From positions 1-64,000 of the forward strand of contig JADFYG010000032.1 in assembly GCA_015233155.1 (NCBI GenBank): a DNA stretch of 64,000 bases. Direction: 5' to 3'. This document shows, piece after piece, positions 36,356 to 45,200 of this stretch. Source of the DNA: Candidatus Rifleibacteriota bacterium (lineage in GTDB: Bacteria; Muiribacteriota; Ozemobacteria; Ozemobacterales; Ozemobacteraceae). The notes under the pieces are model-generated. The model was given only the letters and a program-made list of their open reading frames with translations, was not told where the DNA came from and did not search any database. Both the position numbers and the translations under genes were made by a program. Positions within the stretch are counted from its first letter, which is position 1. Every line of letters begins with the position of its first letter.

Positions 36356-38523
36356 ATCGTTGCCGATTCCTTTCTCTCCTGCGGAAGGTAGAACGTGAAC
36401 GACGTTCCCGAACCAAGGCTGCTTCGTGCTTCTATCTTACCACCGTGGAGATCTATGATTTTCTTGACGATGGCAAGTCCAAGGCCCGTGCCGCGTTGTT
36501 TCGTGGTGAAAAACGGGTCAAAAATGTGATCGAGCACTTCAGGGGGCACGCCTGTTCCGGAATCTTCTACGCGGCAGACGGTCCATGGACTGGAAAAATC
36601 ATGAAACGCGCACACCTTAACGGTTCCGCCTTCCGGAGGCATTGCCTGAATTGCGTTGAATATCAGATTCAAGAATACTTGTTTGAGCTTTTCCGAGTCA
36701 ACGATCAGTTCCAGATCGTCGGGATATTCTGTCGACAGCACGACACGATGTCGCTCCGATTCGTGGTGTAGCAAAGACATGACAGGCTTCAATATCTCGA
36801 CAAGCCTTACACGTTTGAAACACGATTGCTCTGGTTTCGCATATCTCAGCAATTGCTCAACAACCCCGTTCAGCCGATCAACTTCCGCCACAATCACGTC
36901 TATATACTCGCGACGTTGATCTTCCGGAGCTGTCTCTTCCCGTAATAATTGCCCGAGGGTCTTTATCGAAGCAAGAGGATTTTTGATCTCGTGGGCGACA
37001 CTCGCAGCGAGTTGCCCGATAGAGCTGAGTTTATCCGCATGATATAGTTGTTGTTCAATGATCTTTCGCTGGGTTATATCTTCCAAAGTCAGGATCACAC
37101 CTGTTTCCGCGCCATCTACATCGCGCAAAAAGCTGAAATTAGCCTGCATCACCTTCACACCGCGATTTGGACCAAGATCGAACTCTATCTCGAATGGAGG
37201 TGATGAAATGGGACTTGTCCGCAGTTCTCGCAGTGCTGCCACCAACACTCGACGCGATTCGTGACGCATCGATTTCAGGAATGAACGGAATGAAAGCCCT
37301 TTCACGCTCGTCTGCTCGTTAAAATCGGCCAGGGCATGTTCGGCGGCTGGATTTGCCGTTACAATGCGTCCTTCACGACTCCAGGTCAGAACGCCCGTCT
37401 CAAGACTGCCGAGGATGTTTGATATATAATTCTTCATATGCTCAAGCCGATCGATAGCAACTTGCCGTTCCTCATTCTGGAGAAGCAGGCTGTCACGATT
37501 TGCAGTGAGTTTTTCGGCCATTTCATTGAAAGCGCTAGCCAGCTCGCCTAGCTCATCACGCCATGTGTCATGAAGCCGCGTCGAGAGCTCGCCCTGCGCG
37601 ATCAGGTGCGAACCATCGCGAATGGTGCGAATTCGTGATGTGAGGACTTTTTCTGAAAAAAGAAAAGCCAGAATAAAAGACACCGTTAAAGCCAACAGTG
37701 TAAGCTGCCAGTTTTGAGCACGCGCCGACTCGACCAGCGACAAAAGCTGCTCTTTAGAGAGCGTGCAGTACATTGTAAGAGATTGATGTGATGATGTTGC
37801 GCCGACATCGATTACCGTGACCGCATGGCGCAATCCATCGAGAGTCATGGAAAAATGCCGATTGTAGGTGGCTTCGCCGAATCTGTACAGGTGAATTAGC
37901 AGGTCTCGGCGCTGCTGATGCGTCAGCGAGGAGGCAACAAGATTCCCCTTTACCGTCAGAGAGAGATCCACCTGAAGCAATCGCGACATTTCCTTCATGG
38001 TTGCGTCCTCAACACGCTTGCGAAGAGTAAGCAATCCTATGAATTCGCCCAACTTGTAAACAGGAACTCTTGCAACCAGCTCCAGGTTGTTGTCGTTACT
38101 GCCAATTAAAATCTGCGAAAGATTCAACCGCGCGTCGGTTGTGTCCAAAGGGGGCAGTTGCACAGGTATTTCGGCAAGTCCGGAAAAAACCAATCCCGAT
38201 TTGAGCTGTAATTGAAGATCGAAAACCCCGGAATCCGCGTATAATCTTTTGATTTCAGCGTGAAGCAAGTCATATTGCCCATTGACCGAGTAGTTGAGAA
38301 TTTTGTCGGACTCCGCATAAAGAATCGCAGTCCGGAGAAGGTTGTTTTGTTCACTTTCCCAGGCTACGCGCACTCCGCGGATAATACCGACGACCCTGCT
38401 TTGGAAAGTTTCCTCGACTTTTTCACTGATAAGCTGCGCAGCACTTTCGCTGAACACGAATGCAAGACTTGTAATCAGCACAAAAAGTAAAAACAGTATC
38501 TTGACTCGAAGCGAAAGAATCAT
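36331..38523 (-). CDS. Sensor histidine kinase (NtrB/ZraS-type)
   Basis: A 730-residue membrane kinase. It has an N-terminal transmembrane helix (ILFLLFVLITSLAFVF), a sensor domain of about 240 residues outside the membrane, a second helix (LTLLALTVSFILAFLF), a HAMP linker (RDELGELASAFNEMAEKL), a PAS domain (ILGSLETGVLTWSREGRI), the HisKA phosphoacceptor His511 in SVAHEIKNPLASIKTLGQLL and a HATPase domain (NLIFNAIQAMPPEGG, VEDSGTGVPPEV, GTGLGLAIVKKIIDLHGG). It phosphorylates the sigma-54 regulator whose start it overlaps. The ATG has no ribosome site and lies only 18 bases after the hairpin of the wzc-like gene, so how it is transcribed is unclear. Confidence 0.94.
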   Translation of the reverse strand: MILSLRVKILFLLFVLITSLAFVFSESAAQLISEKVEETFQSRVVGIIRGVRVAWESEQNNLLRTAILYAESDKILNYSVNGQYDLLHAEIKRLYADSGVFDLQLQLKSGLVFSGLAEIPVQLPPLDTTDARLNLSQILIGSNDNNLELVARVPVYKLGEFIGLLTLRKRVEDATMKEMSRLLQVDLSLTVKGNLVASSLTHQQRRDLLIHLYRFGEATYNRHFSMTLDGLRHAVTVIDVGATSSHQSLTMYCTLSKEQLLSLVESARAQNWQLTLLALTVSFILAFLFSEKVLTSRIRTIRDGSHLIAQGELSTRLHDTWRDELGELASAFNEMAEKLTANRDSLLLQNEERQVAIDRLEHMKNYISNILGSLETGVLTWSREGRIVTANPAAEHALADFNEQTSVKGLSFRSFLKSMRHESRRVLVAALRELRTSPISSPPFEIEFDLGPNRGVKVMQANFSFLRDVDGAETGVILTLEDITQRKIIEQQLYHADKLSSIGQLAASVAHEIKNPLASIKTLGQLLREETAPEDQRREYIDVIVAEVDRLNGVVEQLLRYAKPEQSCFKRVRLVEILKPVMSLLHHESERHRVVLSTEYPDDLELIVDSEKLKQVFLNLIFNAIQAMPPEGGTVKVCAFHDFSSPWTVCRVEDSGTGVPPEVLDHIFDPFFTTKQRGTGLGLAIVKKIIDLHGGKIEARSSLGSGTSFTFYLPQERKESATICSRRITS

Positions 38524-38530
38524 AAAGCGT

Positions 38531-38572
38531 AAAAAACAACTGGCCCCGACCGGATAATGCCGGTCAGGGCCA
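38531..38572 (-). terminator. Intrinsic terminator or attenuator between the BY-kinase and histidine kinase genes
   Basis: A strong GC-rich hairpin (38572-38561 with 38553-38541, TGGCCCTGACCGG pairing with CCGGTCGGGGCCA, one mismatch) with a 6-base loop; on the minus strand it is followed by GTTGTTTTTT. It is about 60 bases past the stop of the BY-kinase gene and ends eight bases before the histidine kinase ATG. Confidence 0.85.
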
Positions 38573-38629
38573 TGATGAGTATCAGAATTACTGAGATGAT
38601 TGAATAATTGAAGTTATGGAAACCCCGAA

Positions 38630-40768
38630 TCAACTGGTCTTTGTGTAGTAGTAGTAGTAACCGCCCATTTCACTCGCTGCGATACGATTGCATATGACGC
38701 CAGCTATGTCGCAGTTCAGCCCTTTGAGAAGATCGTAGCTGACCTGAACTTCTTTTCGGTCGGTGTAACCCATGCCTACCAGATAAAACGTTCGTTGAAG
38801 CTTGGTCGCCAGGATCAGTGAGTCGGTAACCAGATTGAGCGGCGGGTTGTCAAAGATAATGAAGTCTGCCTGACTCTTCAGGAAGTTTATTACATCGGTG
38901 AAACCGTCATTCTGAATCAACTCAGACGGATTCGGGGGCAGGGGGCCGGAAGTCAGAATACTGAGGCGCGGAATACAAGTCGGCTGGATTGCTTCTGAGA
39001 ATGGCATACCAGTCAGCAGATTGGTTAAACCGCGTGCGTTGTCGAGACGGAACTTCTTGTGAAGAGTCGGGTGCCGAAGATCGGTGTCTACCAGGATGAC
39101 ACGATAGCCCGCCTGAGCAATAACAACACCCACGTTAGCGGTCATTGTCGATTTGCCGACGCATTCAGTCGCAGAGGCTATCATGAAAGTCTGGAAGGGC
39201 TGTTCTCTATACAGGTGCAAAATGTTAGTGCGAAGGATACGAAAGGATTCTGATTCTTTGGAACCCGGATACAGGTGTGTACAGAGCATTGCATCCAGAG
39301 GGTCACGATTCTGCGGAACGTAATTGTTGCACTTGGACAAATCCTGGATCATGCCGCGAACCGGAAGATTCAACATCATCTGCACTTCTTGCGGTGTCTT
39401 TACTGATGTATCGATCTGCTCAGCGAGAGATACCATGGCGAGACCGGTAACGAAAGCCAAAACAAGTGTGAACAAAAGATAAACACGAACATTGGGTTTC
39501 GACGGAAACGCTGGAAGATAAGGCTGTGAAAGGGGAGAGATCTTGTTGCCAGCAGCCTGTCGATCAATCAAAGCAGAATTATGTCGGTCAATCAGCGAGG
39601 ACAGGCTTTGCTCAAGCGACCTTTGCTGGCGCATTAGAGCCGTATAATTCTGCTTTTTATTGGAAAGTTCCAGAAAGGATTTTTCACACTGCTGAATCTG
39701 CTCTTTCACAAAAACTTTTCGAGCCTCTTGTGTGGCAAACTGGTTTTCCAGCTTGACGAGTTCTTCAACAGAAACCCTTATAACCTCGTTATTCTCAGTA
39801 GAGACGTTAGAATCGGCGTAGGCTCTGACTGTTTCATTGGACAGCTTCTTTTTGATGAAATCGATTTTCTCACTTACTTCACGGAGCTTGGGATGATTAG
39901 CCGCATAGACCATGGACAGATTCATCGATTCCATTTCGAGACTGGTCAGCTGTTGGCGAAGCATGACGATAACTTCGCGATTGGTACTGAACGTGGCATT
40001 TTTTTCGCCACCGGATTTGCCACCGGAAAGACGGCGCTTCAGATTATCAATTGAATTCTGAAGATTCCTGTCATCGAACTCCATCTTTGTAAGCTCAGCC
40101 TGATAATTTTTCTCTGCACTGAGAGCACCGGACATTTCTTCCGGAACAGAAATCAGTCTCTGAACTTCCTGCATTTCCTTGATCTTGCCCTCGACCTCCT
40201 GAAGTTGCCCTTGAACGACCCTCATCTGGTCTTTTATGTAAGAGATGATTCCGTCAAGGCGATCTTGTGAGGTTTTTTCAGCGGCTTCGACAAACAGAGG
40301 AAGGAAACCGGAGAGAATTTTTGTAATGAGTGCAGGATCGCCACCCTGAAGAGTGACACGCATGATCGCCGCATTGCTGGGATCTAAACGAAGAGAGATA
40401 TTCGATGAAATAACACTTGGATCAATAGAGGAATTAAGTGTCTTAACCAGCTTGGTTATCAGATCCGGCGAACGTGCGATTTCCTGGAATTTGGGAATCA
40501 TGGTCTGCAAACCTTCCTGGTTCGACGAGGTCGACGAAACAGGCTGATCGAAAATCAGCGCGGCAGAAGTCTCATAGACTTTAGGCTGTCCGATTGTCAG
40601 CCACATGCCCAAGAATACGATCACGCCGAAGGGAACAAAGAATACAAGCTTCCGCTTCTTTACGATCTTGTAGTAGTCGTAGAGGGTGAAACCACTTTCT
40701 ACTTGCTGATCCACATGTTCATCCTGATGAAAGAATTTTCCAGGTTCATGTCTTTTATCGGCAAACAC
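38630..40768 (-). CDS. Wzc/CpsD-like tyrosine kinase with Wzz chain-length domain
   Basis: A 712-residue polysaccharide co-polymerase with bacterial tyrosine kinase domain. Order: Wzz N-terminal domain with first membrane helix (LVFFVPFGVIVFLGMWLTI, about 41-59), a long periplasmic coiled coil (about 160-400), second helix (VYLLFTLVLAFVTGLAM), then the BY-kinase with Walker A ATECVGKST (usually EGKST), Walker A' VILVDTDLRHPTLH, Walker B FIIFDNPPLN and a C-terminal cluster of five tyrosines (GGYYYYYTKTS) for autophosphorylation. It controls chain length and export of capsule or exopolysaccharide. No glycosyltransferases are adjacent. The start is probably GTG 40768; a strong promoter is at 40835-40862. 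Confidence 0.93.
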   Translation of the reverse strand: MFADKRHEPGKFFHQDEHVDQQVESGFTLYDYYKIVKKRKLVFFVPFGVIVFLGMWLTIGQPKVYETSAALIFDQPVSSTSSNQEGLQTMIPKFQEIARSPDLITKLVKTLNSSIDPSVISSNISLRLDPSNAAIMRVTLQGGDPALITKILSGFLPLFVEAAEKTSQDRLDGIISYIKDQMRVVQGQLQEVEGKIKEMQEVQRLISVPEEMSGALSAEKNYQAELTKMEFDDRNLQNSIDNLKRRLSGGKSGGEKNATFSTNREVIVMLRQQLTSLEMESMNLSMVYAANHPKLREVSEKIDFIKKKLSNETVRAYADSNVSTENNEVIRVSVEELVKLENQFATQEARKVFVKEQIQQCEKSFLELSNKKQNYTALMRQQRSLEQSLSSLIDRHNSALIDRQAAGNKISPLSQPYLPAFPSKPNVRVYLLFTLVLAFVTGLAMVSLAEQIDTSVKTPQEVQMMLNLPVRGMIQDLSKCNNYVPQNRDPLDAMLCTHLYPGSKESESFRILRTNILHLYREQPFQTFMIASATECVGKSTMTANVGVVIAQAGYRVILVDTDLRHPTLHKKFRLDNARGLTNLLTGMPFSEAIQPTCIPRLSILTSGPLPPNPSELIQNDGFTDVINFLKSQADFIIFDNPPLNLVTDSLILATKLQRTFYLVGMGYTDRKEVQVSYDLLKGLNCDIAGVICNRIAASEMGGYYYYYTKTS

Positions 40769-40834
40769 TTGCGGATATTTAAGTCTTTATTTTTCATAAT
40801 TATTTTAACCCCAACTTGCAAACACAAACGAATG

Positions 40835-40862
40835 ATTATACAGAACTATTCTTGAATGGCAA
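40835..40862 (-). promoter_or_regulatory. Strong sigma-70 promoter of the BY-kinase gene
   Basis: On the minus strand TTGCCA (40862-40857, 5/6) and a perfect TATAAT (40840-40835) are separated by 16 bases, about 65 bases before the GTG start. This is the best core promoter found in the window. The predicted 5' leader is around 60 bases. Confidence 0.75.
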
Positions 40863-40903
40863 GATTTTTTTTTACACGGCAACCACGCTCTCATGTACAA
40901 CCA

Positions 40904-41941
40904 TCAATGCGGAGGCATCTGCCCCGAAAACTGCTTAGCCCGATCTTTCATACGATCCCAGGCCGCACGACCCAACATATATGAAAGCAGCGATTCTGCC
41001 GACCCGCCTTCTCCGATTTTTAGCGCTGGGTCAGCACCACGCCGTAGCAACAACTCGATCGCCCCCTCGACTTTACTGACAGCAACAACTGGATTAGTCA
41101 AATATGGAATGCGCCCCCAGAATGCCGAACGCGCCAAGGTAAAGAGAGGTGTAGCTCCCTCTGAATCACATGCATTGGGGTCAGCACCATGATCAAGAAG
41201 AACCTCAATATTTTCACACTGAAACTGTCGGGCGGCAACATGCAGAGGTGTGCGGCCTGCAGCATCCCGCATGTCGACTTCTACCTTTTTTGACAGCAGA
41301 AGTCTGATCAGTCTGATGTCTCTGGACTCAACAGCGAGATGGAGCAACGTCTGCCCACTCTTTGTCAGACAATTGACGATAGCCCCAGATGCCAGCAGAC
41401 AATCAGCCGCGGCAATATTATCGTGTCTGACAGCCACTTGAAGCGGAGTCTGACCTTCCAGATCAATAACTTCGGATTGTGCCCCATGCGAAAGCATCAC
41501 GGCTATGGTCTTTTCGGAACCACACATAGCCGCCATATGGAGAGCCGTTAACCCGGCTGAATCCGTTGCTAACAAGCTCGCTCCGCTTGCAATCAATCTT
41601 TCCGCTGCGCTGGCATTTCCCCTCAAGGCCGCCATATGAAGGGGGGTGACCCCCATGACATTGCGTGCATCGACTTCGGCACCATGACACAACAAAACAT
41701 CAATAATTTTGACGAACCCACCACGTGCAGCCCAGTGAAGCGGAGTCAATCTAAATCCAGGCGGAATCATTCCATAATCGCTTCTGGTATGCGCTTCTTC
41801 CGGATGGGCCTGAAGAATCGCTTCGACAGATTCCAGATCACCTATCCTGCAGGCCAATTGAATCTGGAAACCAGCCAGAGCCGGCATGATATGAATAACC
41901 GTGAGCAACAGAACAAATATCATGCATCGCCTGAAACACAT
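40904..41941 (-). CDS. Secreted ankyrin-repeat protein
   Basis: A 346-residue protein with an N-terminal signal (FVLLLTVIHIMPALAG) followed by seven or eight ankyrin repeats, for example TPLHWAARGGFVKIIDVLLC, TPLHMAALRGNASAAERLI, TALHMAAMCGSEKTIAVML, TPLQVAVRHDNIAAADCLL and TPLHVAARQFQCENIEVLL. Ankyrin repeats mediate protein-protein contacts; secreted forms occur as periplasmic proteins and as effectors in host-associated bacteria. The frame opens at 42034, but the ATG at 41941 has AAAGG nine bases upstream and begins the signal peptide. A weak promoter candidate is at 42015-42044. It is divergent from the giant gene at 42206. Confidence 0.85.
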   Translation of the reverse strand: MCFRRCMIFVLLLTVIHIMPALAGFQIQLACRIGDLESVEAILQAHPEEAHTRSDYGMIPPGFRLTPLHWAARGGFVKIIDVLLCHGAEVDARNVMGVTPLHMAALRGNASAAERLIASGASLLATDSAGLTALHMAAMCGSEKTIAVMLSHGAQSEVIDLEGQTPLQVAVRHDNIAAADCLLASGAIVNCLTKSGQTLLHLAVESRDIRLIRLLLSKKVEVDMRDAAGRTPLHVAARQFQCENIEVLLDHGADPNACDSEGATPLFTLARSAFWGRIPYLTNPVVAVSKVEGAIELLLRRGADPALKIGEGGSAESLLSYMLGRAAWDRMKDRAKQFSGQMPPH

Positions 41942-42157
41942 TACTGGAGCCTTTCGAACACAATAATCACCACTCATTGCTTTGCAAGTACAGATCAGCG
42001 TTGTTTGGTACAAGAATATAGGGTCTTCACTCATTCAAAAGCAAGAAAAATATGCCATGGTTTTCCAGATTACCTCATATGCATTCACTTCTCTCAATTT
42101 CTTGCCTCTCAACTTTTCTCTGATAAATCCCGATGTATGGAAAGAATCTCCACCTTA

Positions 42158-42178
42158 TGCCTTCCGACAAGGAAGGCA
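42158..42178 (+). promoter_or_regulatory. Hairpin in the 5' leader of the first giant gene
   Basis: A perfect 8-bp stem (TGCCTTCC and GGAAGGCA around GACAA), extended by CCTT/AAGG, ends 27 bases before the ATG at 42206. On the plus strand it is followed by A residues, so it is not a terminator. It may influence translation or mRNA stability. The rest of the 264-base gap 41942-42205 shows only weak promoter-like boxes. Confidence 0.45.
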
Positions 42179-42205
42179 AGGAAAAAAGAGTAGAAGCATT
42201 ACATT

Positions 42206-45200
42206 ATGAAGAGCAAACAATCTGTCCTTTGGCTATATCTCGCCCTGGGTATGTTACTGTCCTGTGGGGGACCAACGTTCGCAGCAATTGATCTAAGCGC
42301 TGCCAACGTCAGTTTCGTCTCGGGTGGCGATGTGAATGGTGACGGTGTTGCCAATACCAATGACACTCTTATCTTCCAGTGTCTGGCCACGGAAACTGCC
42401 GCCACACCCACATTCAGTCCGCAGTATCCATGGGTTGATCTATCGCTGGTTGGTGGTTCCGCCATGCAGCCATTGGATACTCAGGCTGGCATACTGTATA
42501 GCTATAAGTGGGTTGTTCCCGCCGGGACAATCAATTATGCGAACTACACCTTTACAATCTTAGCGAAAGATACAAGCGGCAATCCGGCAGTTCCGCAAAG
42601 CACGCAGGGCATTTACATCGACAATGCAAGACCTCTGGCTTCTGGAACGGTCCAGTTTCTCGTAAATGGCGTCGCCACAATAGGGCCGGCTCTCGCGGGT
42701 GACAACTTTGCATTCCAGATAGAAGACTCTCGTTATCAGTCGATTCCAGGGATTGGAAATACAACTTGCTCCGTGGATCTTTCAGCAATTGGAATGTCGG
42801 CGGCTTTTCCAATGACATATGTTGGAGGAAATACTTTCAGAACCGTAAATCTCACGGCTCCTGCGGCCAGCAACGATGTGTCCGTCCCATCATTCAAGGT
42901 CAGACTCTCAGATCCGTTCGGTCAGTATTCAGATTATTATTCCAATCCGGTCTTGATAGATCAAAATCCCCCCGCTTTCAAAACAGCTACGGTTCAAATT
43001 TTATCCGGGAATCCTATCGCCCGCCCCGGCGATATTTTGCGCATCTCTGCGGAATTGAACAATCCGGACGGCGATACGCTCACGGCTTCCCAGACATCCA
43101 TGACAGCCTGCAGTCCTTTATTGCCGTCGATTATGAGCCTGTCCGGAACGGTTTGGACAATCGACGTCACGCTCACCAAGGAACTGGTCAAGAGCAACGC
43201 ATTGCCGATCGACATCATCGCTACGGACAACGCCGGAAACACAAGAACGCGTCGAGTGCAAGTGCCAGTCGATCTCGACCCGCCGGGTTTCACGTTACCG
43301 AAAGTCGAGATTCTCAGTCCGGATACCAAAACTGTTTATGCCGGAACAATCGCTTCAGCTACGGATTGGCTGCACTTTACCGCAACCATTACCGTAAATC
43401 TTCCTGATACTCTTCAGGTTACCGCAAATCTGTCTCCCATCGGAGGAGCGGCATCTCATGCCCTTACGCTTATTCCGCCAAGTTCCGGAACGGATAAATC
43501 ATATGAAGGCGCATGGCAAATTCCGGTTGGAGCACTGGAAGATGTTCCGCCGGCATTCTCCGCGGAAATTACGGCAAAAGATGCTGCCGGAAATGTCGTC
43601 GTGCAGCTTTGGTCACCCCCCATCTACATCGACAATCATCCGCCGACGGTTACTAATGCAAATCTTGCACGCGTCGGAGGTGGCGCCGGAGTCAAACTCG
43701 GCGATCAGATCACCATATCGTGTCAGGTTACTAATGTCGATGGCGGAGGGCCACCGTGGGTCGATCTGCGCAGCATCGGCGGTATAGCTTCCGCCACACT
43801 TACTGAAGTAGTACCAGGTTCATATTCCAGTACTTTTATTGTGGGCGCTCCAATAGCTGGTTTCAATCCAATAGATACAAATCAGTCTTTTTTGATTACC
43901 ACTTATGACAACGCAATGAACTCTTCAACGCAGTATACCAACCAACTCAAGCTGGACAATGAGCCACCGGTGCAACAGGCCGCTATCTGGACAGTAGATC
44001 CGCCACTCGACACCGGGAACCATCAGTGGGTACACATCGGAGACAATCTGACTCTTCAATTGCGACTGGCCCCGCCATATGGCAAACTGCGCGACAACGA
44101 AAACGTAACCGTCGATCTCACGAGCGTGGGGGGAAATGCCGCACAGGTTATGACATGGAACAATGTTTCCACGTTTACCTATTCATGGAAAGTCGCCACC
44201 GGTACTCTGAACAATGGTGCAACTTTTCCGGTAAGTGTGACCGATGACGACGGAAACAACTTACAGACACAGATTACCGTCATTCCATTCGACAACAAAC
44301 CCCCCGTCCCCGGTATTATGACAATGACCGGAAAAGAAACCGTCGAATCGGCTGGCGCAGTAAATATAGGTGATGTGCTGACATTCAAGATTCCGATGAC
44401 ATCCCTCGAATCACCGGATGATCATGCCAACGCCATACTCGATCTGAGTACGGTTGGCGGAGATCCCTTGGCTATAATGAACTACTCAGCCGGTCAGTAT
44501 AGTATTACGTGGCAGGCGACTCCGACAGCCACCAATCTCGAGGCCAACAACTTTAATTTCACAGCCAATGTGTATGACAAAGCGGGAAATTTTGTCACTG
44601 TGCACAACGGCCCATATACGAACGACTGTTGGCCGCCACGCATCCTCGACTTGCGAGCTGATTTGTCCGGCTACGGCTCCGGAACCATTGGTATCATCGG
44701 GACCACAATATCCTTCCATATGCAGACCGCTGAAGAGGATGGCGGCACGCCATATATAAACCTGAGTTCTTTCGGTCGACCGGCCAAAGATTATATGATT
44801 GCGTCCAGCGCATCCCATTGGTGGGACATCTCCTTTCAGATCGCCACTGGTACGCTCAACGACGTCACGATGACGTGGGCAGGCGGAATTCAGGACAATG
44901 CAGGAAACATCGCCACCGCGACAACACCTGCTCTGGAAATAGATAATATGCCACCACAAGTCGGATCGATCCTGGTTGATCCGGCCAGTCACATTAAACT
45001 CGGACAAACAGTTACGTTCTCATTGAACACACTCGATCCCGTGACCCAATGGGGAGCAGCTACACTTGACCTGACTCCGATCGGCGGCATCAATTCAACT
45101 GCCATGACTTCACCAGGCGGGGCCGGCCCCGGCGGGACCTACACTCTCACGACAACCACGCTTCCAGCCACAGTCAGTTACACGAATCAGGTATTTCATG

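Noticed and set aside
42015-42044. Promoter-like boxes (TTGCTT and TATATT, 18 bases apart, minus strand) before the ankyrin gene.
   Set aside because: The -35 match is only 3/6; kept only as a weak note in the ankyrin entry.
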